A DNA stretch of 5,933 nt from Nitrososphaerota archaeon (lineage in GTDB: Archaea > Thermoproteota > Nitrososphaeria > Nitrososphaerales > CADDZS01). This document shows, in pieces, positions 1-5,728 of the stretch. How positions within the stretch are numbered: the stretch's first letter is position 1; each line of letters starts with the position of its first letter. Location of the stretch: positions 1 through 5,933 of the forward strand of contig JAPCJV010000136.1 in assembly GCA_027886785.1 (NCBI GenBank), in the 5' to 3' direction. Made by a program: the position numbers and the translations under genes. The notes beneath the pieces were generated by a model. It saw only the letters and a program-made list of their open reading frames with translations, was not told the DNA's origin and did not search any database.

Positions 1-96
1 GCGCCACACCAGCCCATGCGAGTAGCTTGCGTGGATACCGGGAGGGCCCGGTCTGCTGAGCGTCTTTGGAGTAATTTGGATGCGGTCTTTTAGCAT
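1..96 (-). CDS. RidA/YjgF-like protein, N-terminal fragment (runs off left edge)
   Basis: An open frame on the minus strand starts at ATG 96-94 and runs 32 codons to the window edge without a stop. Upstream the frame stays open to about 186, but I see no ATG, GTG or TTG in frame there, so 96 is the best start. The N-terminus reads as a short basic segment, then ITP (residues 8-10), a Pro/Gly-rich stretch (PGPPG, 16-20) and YSHG (25-28). Known of the family: RidA/YjgF proteins begin with a Pro/Gly-rich segment followed by a YS(H/Q) motif just before the first core strand, and they deaminate reactive enamine/imine intermediates in the cytosol. A TATA-like box lies at 139-145 on this strand, predicting a leader of about 20 nt. 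GGAG (112-109) sits 12 nt before the ATG, a rather long spacing. The gene is divergent from the hydroxylase operon. Assignment rests on 32 residues only, so it is moderate; a different small protein is possible. Confidence 0.5.
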   Translation of the reverse strand, partial: MLKDRIQITPKTLSRPGPPGIHASYSHGLVWR

Positions 97-138
97 CGTT
101 ACACTCTTCTCCCAATTTACTTCACGAGAATCGATAGA

Positions 139-145
139 ATATAAA
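139..145 (-). promoter_or_regulatory. TATA-like box for the RidA-like gene
   Basis: On the minus strand the sequence reads TTTATAT inside a longer TTTTTATATT run, close to the archaeal TATA consensus. Its centre at about 142 predicts initiation near 116-118, giving a leader of about 20 nt before the ATG at 96. Confidence 0.4.
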
Positions 146-352
146 AACTTGGAGAAATTGCCGGCTCGAGATTCTAGGATTATTCAAAATTCAAAAACTC
201 GCAGGGGAAGAGATTGTATTATGAACGACGTTGGGGCAAAATAATCCCGAGCTCACGGAAAAAGATTAATCGCCTAAGAAAGGAAAACCCACCAAAGTAT
301 CCGTTAGCGTCGACTCCTTCATTTGAAAAGGTCCTCACGGATTTCCAATCCC

Positions 353-359
353 TTATTTA
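353..359 (+). promoter_or_regulatory. TATA-like box for the hydroxylase operon
   Basis: TTATTTA is centred at 356, 30 bases before the TTG start at 386. With the usual archaeal spacing of about 26 nt from TATA centre to initiation, the transcript would begin within a few bases of the start codon. The gap contains no Shine-Dalgarno-like sequence, consistent with leaderless translation. The box departs from a perfect consensus, so confidence is moderate. Confidence 0.4.
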
Positions 360-385
360 CCAATTTGGGCTCGCGTTGAATTGAA

Positions 386-2755
386 TTGAGCAGCACCTCG
401 CAGGAGCACAATCTTCTGTTCAGAGAGAAAACGCTCATTGGAGTTCCCCTCCAGAAGGTTGATTCTATCCTAAAGGTGACTGGCAAAGCGCTGTACACCA
501 AGGATGTCAGAATACCTGACATGTTGCATGCGAGGATCAAAAGATGCCCATATCCACACGCTCGGATCCTCAGCATTGATACCTCGAAGGCAGAACAAAT
601 CCCTGGCGTGAGAGCCATAGTCACGGGAAAAGATTTCCCCGTACAGCAAAATGAAGATACTCCAGCTCTCGCATTTAGCGAAGTTCTCTACGCAAATCAA
701 TCCGTTGTTGCCCTCGCGGCCGACAACCGGCGCATTGCTGAACTTGCTCTAGAATCGATCGAGGTCAATTATGAACCGCTTCCTTGGGTAACCGATCCGG
801 AAATAGCGATGACGCCCGGTAAGACGCCCACCAAAATAATTCACCCATCCGAGACCTGGTACGAAGATCCAAACGTGGGAAGGCACATCAAAGTCCGGAA
901 GGGGGATGCTGCTGCGTCTTTCAAAAAATGTGATCGCGTGATCGAGGAAAGGTACACGACGGGAATGGTATCCCACTTTCAATTGGAGCCGGTCACTTTT
1001 GTCGCGCAGCCTGATCCCGATGGTGGAGTCTCGGTCTGGGCCACAAGTTCCGGACCTCACAAAACGCAATACGAACTCTCAAGATACTTGGGCATGGAAG
1101 CGGACAAGATTCGCGCAAAAGTTCCGTTTTTGGGCGGGTGGTTTGGCAGCAAGGAAGAATGCCATGTAGCCGCACTTTGTGCGAAGCTAGCTCTAAAAGC
1201 TGACCGCCCCGTGAAACTAGAATTGTCGAGAGAGGAGATGCTCACTGCAACGGGGCAACGACATCCATCTGTAATATCAGTAAAAGACGGCATCAATGAG
1301 GACCGGAAGATAGTCGCAAGACAAATTAGGGCAATATTCAACGGTGGAGCGTACAGCTCTCTTGGAAATAACGTCGTCATTAACGCGGTTTTGGGAGCGG
1401 TTAGCGTGTATGACATCCCGAATTTTCATATGGATTGCTTCAGGGTTTACACCAATGAACAGCCCGGAACACCGATGAGGGGACCAATTGGTTTCCAGAT
1501 CGCGTGGGCGATCGAATGTCAGATGGAAAGAATTGCGAATGAATTGGGGATGGATTCGATTGAATTTAGGCTGAAGAACGCGTTGAAAGAGGGCTCGGAA
1601 AATGCCATCGGCGAACTCATGGAGAGTATAAGCCACGACAAGGTCCTCGCCGAGGTCTCAAGCGCTATGAAACTAACCGGCCACGGAAAACCTCGCATCT
1701 CAAAAGACTCTCTTCGAGAAAACAAGTGGGTCAAGGGGAGGGGCGTTGCTCTTTCTGCAAAGTGGGCCCCCGGAGGATCTCCTCATCAGGCGATGGTACG
1801 AGTAAAAGACAGCGGGAAGGTGGAAGTGTGGGTGGATGTCGTGGAAAATGGTCAGGGAATCTACACTGGAATCACCCAGATAGTGGCGAGTGATTTTGGT
1901 ATTCCAGCCGTGGATGTTCTGTTCATGCCGCTTGTTTTCGGTTCTGATTCATCGACGTCAGGACTTTCGGGCGGAGCTTCTGCGAGCAGGCAGCTTGTCA
2001 ACCTGGGGAACGCGGTCCTTGAAGCGTGCTCCAATGCCAAGAAGCTCCTCGCAGAGCAAGCATCCAAAAGACTAGGCGTCCCCTCGCATGATCTGGACGT
2101 AAGAGGTGGACAGGTTTTTTCGAAATCCGATTCACGAAAATCTCTCAAGATTTCTGACTTATTCCTGCGCGCCCCAATTGTGGGATACCGGACTGTAGCT
2201 CCCTTCACGGAAGGGATCGAATTCGTTGGCTATGGGACTTACTATTTTAGGCAAGGTAAACTGGATCCCGAAACAGGGCAGACCATTGGCGGTCGAATTT
2301 CACCATTTTATATGAGCACAGCCCAAGTAGCTGAAGTTTCAGTCAACTCGGAGACCGGACAAGTCCGGGTCGAAAAAATAGTAGCAGCGGCTGATGTAGG
2401 GGTTGCGATAAACCCGGAGCTCGCGAAAGGGCAAATTGTCGGTAGCGTGTGCATGGCAATGGGAGCTGCTACGAGCGAAGAGCTCGTCTTCAGGGATGGA
2501 AAAATTATCAACGCAAATCTTGCAGATTATGAGATACCATCCATTTTGGATGTTCCGCTAATTATTCCGATATTGGTCGAGAACCCCTTTCAAAACGGAC
2601 CTTTCGGAGCAAAGAGCGCGGGCGAACCTTCAATGTTTCCCACGGCACCCGCGATCAGAAATGCAATCCACGATGCAGTAGGAATCTGGGTTAACGACTT
2701 GCCAATTACTTCTGAACGAGTATTGGAAGCCATACAAAAACTCCCGAATAACTGA
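386..2755 (+). CDS. Molybdenum hydroxylase large subunit (xanthine dehydrogenase/CoxL superfamily)
   Basis: This 789-residue protein is the molybdopterin-binding catalytic subunit of a cytoplasmic xanthine oxidase-family enzyme, which hydroxylates a substrate carbon with water-derived oxygen. The length is normal for the family. Residues about 28-135 form the a/b hammerhead domain (KVTGKALYTKDV; PHARILSID). The Mo-cofactor domains follow: GGWFGSKE (250-257, matching GGGFGGKE of xanthine dehydrogenase, E257 aligning with bovine E802), MRGPIGFQ (364-371, R365 aligning with bovine R880), ENGQGIYTG (487-495), a TSGLSGGASASRQ stretch (524-536), DVGVAINP (670-677) and KSAGEPSMFP (743-752), where E747 aligns with the catalytic Glu1261. 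The position of bovine Q767 appears to be Ser222. The active-site loop has no cysteine, so this is not form I CO dehydrogenase. No signal peptide is seen. The start is TTG 386: an in-frame TGA at 377-379 blocks extension, and the start looks leaderless. It is the first gene of an L-M-S operon. Substrate unknown; aldehydes, purines or other N-heterocycles are all possible. Confidence 0.95.
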   Translation: MSSTSQEHNLLFREKTLIGVPLQKVDSILKVTGKALYTKDVRIPDMLHARIKRCPYPHARILSIDTSKAEQIPGVRAIVTGKDFPVQQNEDTPALAFSEVLYANQSVVALAADNRRIAELALESIEVNYEPLPWVTDPEIAMTPGKTPTKIIHPSETWYEDPNVGRHIKVRKGDAAASFKKCDRVIEERYTTGMVSHFQLEPVTFVAQPDPDGGVSVWATSSGPHKTQYELSRYLGMEADKIRAKVPFLGGWFGSKEECHVAALCAKLALKADRPVKLELSREEMLTATGQRHPSVISVKDGINEDRKIVARQIRAIFNGGAYSSLGNNVVINAVLGAVSVYDIPNFHMDCFRVYTNEQPGTPMRGPIGFQIAWAIECQMERIANELGMDSIEFRLKNALKEGSENAIGELMESISHDKVLAEVSSAMKLTGHGKPRISKDSLRENKWVKGRGVALSAKWAPGGSPHQAMVRVKDSGKVEVWVDVVENGQGIYTGITQIVASDFGIPAVDVLFMPLVFGSDSSTSGLSGGASASRQLVNLGNAVLEACSNAKKLLAEQASKRLGVPSHDLDVRGGQVFSKSDSRKSLKISDLFLRAPIVGYRTVAPFTEGIEFVGYGTYYFRQGKLDPETGQTIGGRISPFYMSTAQVAEVSVNSETGQVRVEKIVAAADVGVAINPELAKGQIVGSVCMAMGAATSEELVFRDGKIINANLADYEIPSILDVPLIIPILVENPFQNGPFGAKSAGEPSMFPTAPAIRNAIHDAVGIWVNDLPITSERVLEAIQKLPNN

Positions 2756-2757
2756 AG

Positions 2758-2764
2758 CAGGAAT
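2758..2764 (+). promoter_or_regulatory. Ribosome binding site of the FAD subunit gene
   Basis: GCAGGAA contains AGGA (2759-2762) seven bases before ATG 2770. It lies entirely in the 14-base gap after the large-subunit stop. It supports the ATG as the start of this internal operon gene, in contrast to the apparently leaderless first gene. Confidence 0.5.
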
Positions 2765-2769
2765 TAGAG

Positions 2770-3678
2770 ATGGTCTTCGATCCCTCAGATGTATTGCGTC
2801 CGAGTAGCTTTCAGGACGCAGTTGAGTTGCTGGACTCGCCTGATTCAAGAATTGTCGCTGGAAATACTAACCTATATTCGCTAGCAAAAAAGGGCGGGCT
2901 TGATAACATCAAAAAACTGGTAGACATTTCAAAGTTAGGCATAAGTTACGTAAGGGAAGAACCGCAAGAGCGAGATAGCGAAGCTGAACCACGAACATCA
3001 GAAAAAAAGACAATTCTAGTAGGCGCAGGAACAACATTCCAAGAGTTAGCTTCTTCCCCTTTGATAAGTGGGAGCCCAGAGTTTGCGGGATTGAAAGAGG
3101 CTCTTAACCTGAGTCCTCCACAAATTAGAAACGTAGCAACGATCGGTGGATCGATATGCAGCGCAGTGTCTTATTATGACGCCCCGGTAATACTTCTGGC
3201 ACTCGGCACGACTCTAAAATTCTTTTCAAAGAATGAGGGCGAACGCCTTGTCGCGATCGAGTCTTTTTTTCAGGACCCTGTGCGGTATGAGAAAGATCTC
3301 CTACTCGAGTACCAATTTGCGTCGTCGCCCAATTCAGCATCATCTTTTGTCAAACTCTGCAGGAGAATGTCCGGGTACGGAGTTCTAATGACCGCGGCCA
3401 AAATAAGGCTTGATCACACTTCGAGAAAAATAGACAATATTCGCCTTGCAATCGGGGCGATGACCGAAATTCCGCAGCGTTTGAACCACGTTGAAGAAAA
3501 GTTGCAGCACAAGGAACCCACCATCGAAACAGTCACAGAAATGTGCGAAAAAAGTGCTGATAGCGTACGTGACCTCATTCCCTCAGTGCACGCCTCTGTA
3601 GCGTACAAAAAGCAGGTGCTTCCAAGTTTGTTGAGGGATTCGATCATGTCTGCGGTTGAACGTGTGCAGGAGAGATAG
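2770..3678 (+). CDS. Molybdenum hydroxylase FAD-binding medium subunit (CoxM/XdhB type)
   Basis: This 302-residue protein is the flavin subunit that takes electrons from the [2Fe-2S] subunit and passes them to an external acceptor. Family features in order: an N-terminal RPSSFQDAVELL segment (10-21); the first FAD pyrophosphate-binding loop VAGNTNL (29-35), whose GNT core resembles GNTEIG of eukaryotic xanthine dehydrogenases more than the AGGTDL common in bacterial CoxM proteins; the second FAD loop QIRNVATIGGSIC (118-130) followed by YYDAPVILLALGT (135-147); KLCRRMSGYGVLMTAAKIRL (195-214); and the C-terminal CO dehydrogenase flavoprotein domain from about 190 to the end. Residues about 62-80 form a highly charged, probably exposed insertion (REEPQERDSEAEPRTSEKK). 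There is no cysteine cluster that would indicate the extra [4Fe-4S] site of 4-hydroxybenzoyl-CoA reductases; the few cysteines (130, 197, 259) are scattered. The gene starts 14 bases after the large subunit with a Shine-Dalgarno-like AGGA, so it is co-transcribed. Confidence 0.93.
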   Translation: MVFDPSDVLRPSSFQDAVELLDSPDSRIVAGNTNLYSLAKKGGLDNIKKLVDISKLGISYVREEPQERDSEAEPRTSEKKTILVGAGTTFQELASSPLISGSPEFAGLKEALNLSPPQIRNVATIGGSICSAVSYYDAPVILLALGTTLKFFSKNEGERLVAIESFFQDPVRYEKDLLLEYQFASSPNSASSFVKLCRRMSGYGVLMTAAKIRLDHTSRKIDNIRLAIGAMTEIPQRLNHVEEKLQHKEPTIETVTEMCEKSADSVRDLIPSVHASVAYKKQVLPSLLRDSIMSAVERVQER

Positions 3679-3682
3679 AGGA
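3678..3682 (+). promoter_or_regulatory. Ribosome binding site of the iron-sulfur subunit gene, bearing on which TTG is used
   Basis: GAGGA overlaps the last base of the FAD-subunit stop codon. Two adjacent TTG codons follow, at 3685 and 3688. Spacing is 2 bases to the first and 5 to the second, so the second is the better start by spacing. The difference is one residue. Confidence 0.45.
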
Positions 3683-3684
3683 TT

Positions 3685-4185
3685 TTGTTGAACGAAGCAA
3701 AGATCAGAGTCAGATTTGCCCTAAACGGTGAGTCAAGAAATATCGAATGCTTGCTCCCTGACACGCTTTGTGATACCCTACGCGACAGTCTTGGTGCAAT
3801 GTCGGTGAAGCAGGGGTGCGATTTCGGAGGCTGCGGAGTATGTTCGGTGTTGCTAGATGGAAAACCGGTCTATTCCTGCCTGATGCCGACGTGGAAAGTC
3901 GAGGGTTCGAAAATTGAAACGCTGGAAGGACTGAGAGCAAAGGAATTTGTGAATATCGACGCGATCCAGCAGGCCTTTGCAACAAACTACGCTCAACAGT
4001 GTGGTTATTGCACTCCGGCGATGATTCTAAATGCAAAAGCTTTGCTCGAAAGGAATCCAAACCCCACAGTAGATCAAATCAAGGATGCACTCTCTGGTGT
4101 TCTATGCAGATGCACTGGATACATGCCGATCGTCGAGGCGGTCATGCAAGCCGCTATTAAGCGCAGGAATAAGACGCAACTTTAG
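3685..4185 (+). CDS. Molybdenum hydroxylase small subunit with two [2Fe-2S] clusters (CoxS/XdhC type)
   Basis: This protein of 166 residues (165 if the second TTG at 3688 is used) carries electrons from the molybdenum centre to FAD. The N-terminal plant-type ferredoxin domain has the cluster ligands C45, C50, C53 and C65 in KQGCDFGGCGVCSVLLDG...YSC. The C-terminal four-helix domain has C106, C109, C141 and C143 in QCGYCTPAMI and LCRCTGY. All eight ligands of the family are present, so both clusters should form. The usual QCGYCTPGM has Ala for Gly at 112. Length is typical (about 150-170). The gene lies 6 bases after the FAD subunit and completes the L-M-S operon. No signal peptide is seen, so it acts in the cytoplasm. 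The residues do not reveal the substrate of the complex. Confidence 0.96.
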   Translation: MLNEAKIRVRFALNGESRNIECLLPDTLCDTLRDSLGAMSVKQGCDFGGCGVCSVLLDGKPVYSCLMPTWKVEGSKIETLEGLRAKEFVNIDAIQQAFATNYAQQCGYCTPAMILNAKALLERNPNPTVDQIKDALSGVLCRCTGYMPIVEAVMQAAIKRRNKTQL

Positions 4186-4224
4186 CTGCAATCTGCAACG
4201 CAAAATGGATCCAAAAAGGAGTTT

Positions 4225-4269
4225 CAATTAATTAGGGCGAGGGTGCTTGTGGATTCCGCTGATTAATTG
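4225..4269 (+). repeat. Inverted repeat (11-bp arms) downstream of the hydroxylase operon
   Basis: CAATTAATTAG (4225-4235) pairs with CTGATTAATTG (4259-4269) over 11 positions with one G-T wobble, leaving a 23-base loop. If G4258 bulges, two further G-C pairs can form (4236-4237 with 4256-4257). The T-rich tract at 4285 follows 15 bases later, so it may assist termination. It could equally be an AT-rich operator upstream of the M20 gene promoter. Confidence 0.4.
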
Positions 4270-4284
4270 GCATCCTACATCTAA

Positions 4285-4300
4285 TTTCCTTTTTTGCTTT
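4285..4300 (+). terminator. T-rich archaeal-type terminator of the hydroxylase operon
   Basis: The tract reads TTTCCTTTTTTGCTTT with a run of six T at 4290-4295, about 100 bases after the small-subunit stop and just before the next TATA-like box. Archaeal RNA polymerase ends transcription at oligo-T on the non-template strand, with or without a hairpin. Position and composition fit; no GC-rich hairpin is present. Confidence 0.45.
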
Positions 4301-4308
4301 CCCAGGCC

Positions 4309-4316
4309 TTAAATAT
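4309..4316 (+). promoter_or_regulatory. TATA box of the M20 hydrolase gene
   Basis: TTAAATAT is a good match to the archaeal TATA box. Its centre at 4312-4313 is 31-32 bases before TTG 4344. Predicted initiation is near 4339-4344, so the mRNA would have at most a few leader bases. The spacer has no Shine-Dalgarno-like motif. This is the clearest of the leaderless promoter candidates. Confidence 0.55.
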
Positions 4317-4343
4317 CTAGAAACGACACGTGGGTTTTGGAAA

Positions 4344-5627
4344 TTGAACCCAGACGATAATCTAGAAAAAATTCTCTCAGCCATTGACGAGAGCGAGGTC
4401 ATCTCGCTTGCTCTGGACATGGGAAATATCTACAGCCCACATGGCGAAGAAGGGGCTGCTGCCGATTACGTTTACAAGTGGATGAAAGAGAATAACTTCC
4501 AGCCGACTAAGCAGGAGGTTGTCAAAGACAGGTACAACGTCGTGGGTAAGTTGCGCGGCTCCGGTGGCGGATCGAATCTTATCTTCAACGGACACCTGGA
4601 CACTTCGCAGGGTCTTCCGGAAGATATCTGGGTTGTCGGCGAGATGAAGCCCATATACACAACTGCATGGAGGGAAGGTAATGTGCTGATGGGTAACGGA
4701 ATCACCAATGACAAAGGTCCTGTTGCTTGCTTTCTCGCCGCAGTCAACGCAATCCGAAGAAGTGACGTGAAGCTCAAAGGGGACGTAATTCTCGTGGCCG
4801 CAATGGGCGAGATCGACGGTGCATACATCGACGAATATCAAGGACCGCGCTTTGTTGGAAACGGTATAGGTACCCAATTTGCCCTAAATAACGGAGCGAT
4901 CGGCGACTATGCGCTTGTCGCTGAAACTACTCAATACTCGATTACCTGGGCAGAGTGCGGAGACGTCCTGTTCAAGATAACCACGTTTGGGAAAGGTGGA
5001 ATCTATTCGCCATACCTAGAGCGGCCATACAAAAGTCTAGGGGGGAATCCAAACGCGATTGTTAAGATGGGAAGGGTAGTCGAACTAGTAGAAAAGTGGG
5101 CCGACGATTATCAAGAAAAAAACAAGTACAAGTTCGGCGGGGGAACAATAATTCCTACTGTAAATATCGGAGCAATTCGTGGAGGTTTTCCAGTTAGGGC
5201 GACCCAGACTCCAGGAATATGCAGCATCTACATCAACGTATGGCTTCCACCAGGTAAGAATCCTATGGAAGTACAACGTGAGCTCTCGAGTCTATTCTCC
5301 GACGTTGGTTTTCAAGTCGACATTGAGCCATACATGTTTAGAGCTGGCTACGAGGGAAAGGGGATCGAGCCTCTCGTGAAGGCAGCGGAGGACGCTCACC
5401 TACGGCTTTTCAACTCGAAACCAAAAGAGATTCCGGCTCCAGTGACGAGCATGTGGCGCGACGTCAACATTTTCAATGGCCATGGAATCCCGGCGATCAC
5501 GTTTGGCCCTCCAAGGGCACCATACAATGTAGGACCGCCAGATTCGATGACCGTCGAGGATCTCGTCAATGGGGCAAAACTATATGCAATCATCGCTTAT
5601 GATATTTGTAACAGACAGCCATCATAA
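4344..5627 (+). CDS. Peptidase M20-family metallohydrolase (ArgE/DapE/ACY1/CPG2 superfamily), variant metal site
   Basis: This 427-residue cytoplasmic enzyme is predicted to hydrolyse an amide-type bond (deacylase, carbamoylase or dipeptidase class). Visible M20 landmarks: SPHGEEGAAADYV (31-43) near the N-terminus; NGHLDTSQG (82-90) with the first metal His84 and Asp86; MGNGITNDKGPVA (116-128), where Asp123 matches the bridging metal Asp; GEIDG (155-159) at the place of the canonical Glu-Glu pair; DYALVAETT (188-196), where Glu194 matches another metal ligand; a dimerisation-type insert around 200-330; and FNGHGIPAITFGPP (377-390) near the C-terminus. Departures: the first Glu of the catalytic pair is Gly155, and no His follows residue 380, so the usual C-terminal metal His is missing. 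My recollection is that a GE(I) form recurs in one M20 subfamily, so this may be a subfamily trait. The start is TTG 4344, behind a TATA box at 4309-4316. It is transcribed separately from the hydroxylase operon but in the same direction. Exact substrate unknown. Confidence 0.88.
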   Translation: MNPDDNLEKILSAIDESEVISLALDMGNIYSPHGEEGAAADYVYKWMKENNFQPTKQEVVKDRYNVVGKLRGSGGGSNLIFNGHLDTSQGLPEDIWVVGEMKPIYTTAWREGNVLMGNGITNDKGPVACFLAAVNAIRRSDVKLKGDVILVAAMGEIDGAYIDEYQGPRFVGNGIGTQFALNNGAIGDYALVAETTQYSITWAECGDVLFKITTFGKGGIYSPYLERPYKSLGGNPNAIVKMGRVVELVEKWADDYQEKNKYKFGGGTIIPTVNIGAIRGGFPVRATQTPGICSIYINVWLPPGKNPMEVQRELSSLFSDVGFQVDIEPYMFRAGYEGKGIEPLVKAAEDAHLRLFNSKPKEIPAPVTSMWRDVNIFNGHGIPAITFGPPRAPYNVGPPDSMTVEDLVNGAKLYAIIAYDICNRQPS

Positions 5628-5649
5628 GAGGAAATTAGTTTTCAGATAA

Positions 5650-5661
5650 TTTCTTTTTGTT
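5650..5661 (+). terminator. T-rich terminator after the M20 gene
   Basis: TTTCTTTTTGTT begins 22 bases after the TAA stop of the M20 gene. It is a plausible archaeal oligo-T termination signal. A second short T run (5683-5687) follows the hairpin at 5659-5675 and could act as a backup. Confidence 0.4.
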
Positions 5662-5675
5662 GCAGTGATTGCAAC
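5659..5675. repeat. Short perfect hairpin between the M20 and ligase genes
   Basis: GTTGCA (5659-5664) and TGCAAC (5670-5675) are perfect inverted copies around a 5-base GTGAT loop. A T5 run starts 7 bases after it, giving terminator-like geometry. Because it also lies about 25 bases before the next TATA-like box, a repressor site is an alternative. Confidence 0.35.
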
Positions 5676-5699
5676 CCTCCGATTTTTGAGAGATCGCAA

Positions 5700-5705
5700 T
5701 TTAAG
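5700..5705 (+). promoter_or_regulatory. TATA-like box of the ligase gene
   Basis: TTTAAG, within AATTTAAGAA, is centred 26-27 bases before ATG 5729, which is the archaeal TATA-to-initiation distance. Transcription would begin at or next to the A of ATG. No Shine-Dalgarno motif lies between, so leaderless translation is likely. Confidence 0.45.
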
Positions 5706-5728
5706 AAAACAAGAATTTCTTTAATAAC

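Larger units (their letters stand above)
97..385. promoter_or_regulatory. Divergent intergenic promoter region
   Basis: This is a 289-base gap between the minus-strand RidA-like start and the plus-strand hydroxylase operon start. Open frames inside it are trivial, for example an ATG at 221 that stops after 7 codons. It holds a TATA-like box for each direction (listed separately), so the two units are transcribed away from each other. A tandem heptamer ATTCAAA occurs at 182-188 and 189-195. I see no convincing RNA gene, tRNA or long inverted repeat here. Divergent placement makes shared regulation from this region plausible, but no operator could be identified. Confidence 0.55.

Noticed and set aside
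182..195. Tandem heptamer ATTCAAA as a possible regulator site or CRISPR-like repeat
   Set aside because: Only two copies of an AT-rich heptamer in an AT-rich spacer; this can occur by chance, and there is no spacer structure.
1057..1636. Two minus-strand frames of 119 residues inside the large subunit
   Set aside because: They are antisense to highly conserved coding sequence and their translations look like random sequence with no recognisable motif.
2770..3678. Extra [4Fe-4S] cluster as in 4-hydroxybenzoyl-CoA reductase FAD subunits
   Set aside because: The protein has only scattered cysteines (130, 197, 259) and no four-cysteine insertion.
386..4185. Aerobic CO dehydrogenase (coxLMS)
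   Set aside because: All three subunits are homologous, but the active-site loop at residues 361-371 of the large subunit lacks the cysteine-bearing AYRCSFR signature of form I CoxL, and it also differs from the AYRGAGR of form II.
4187..4199. TGCAATCTGCAAC resembling the hairpin arms TGCA...TGCAAC at 5661-5675
   Set aside because: The similarity is short, the copy at 4187 does not form the same perfect hairpin, and only two instances exist, so a shared element is not supported.
4205..4231. Short ATG frame of 8 codons in the spacer after the small subunit
   Set aside because: Too short, no ribosome site before the ATG, and the nearby GGAG (4218-4221) falls inside it with no good start downstream.
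4377..4877. Minus-strand 166-residue open frame
   Set aside because: It lies wholly inside the M20 gene on the opposite strand, shows no family motifs and has no promoter or ribosome site; it is a shadow of the real gene.
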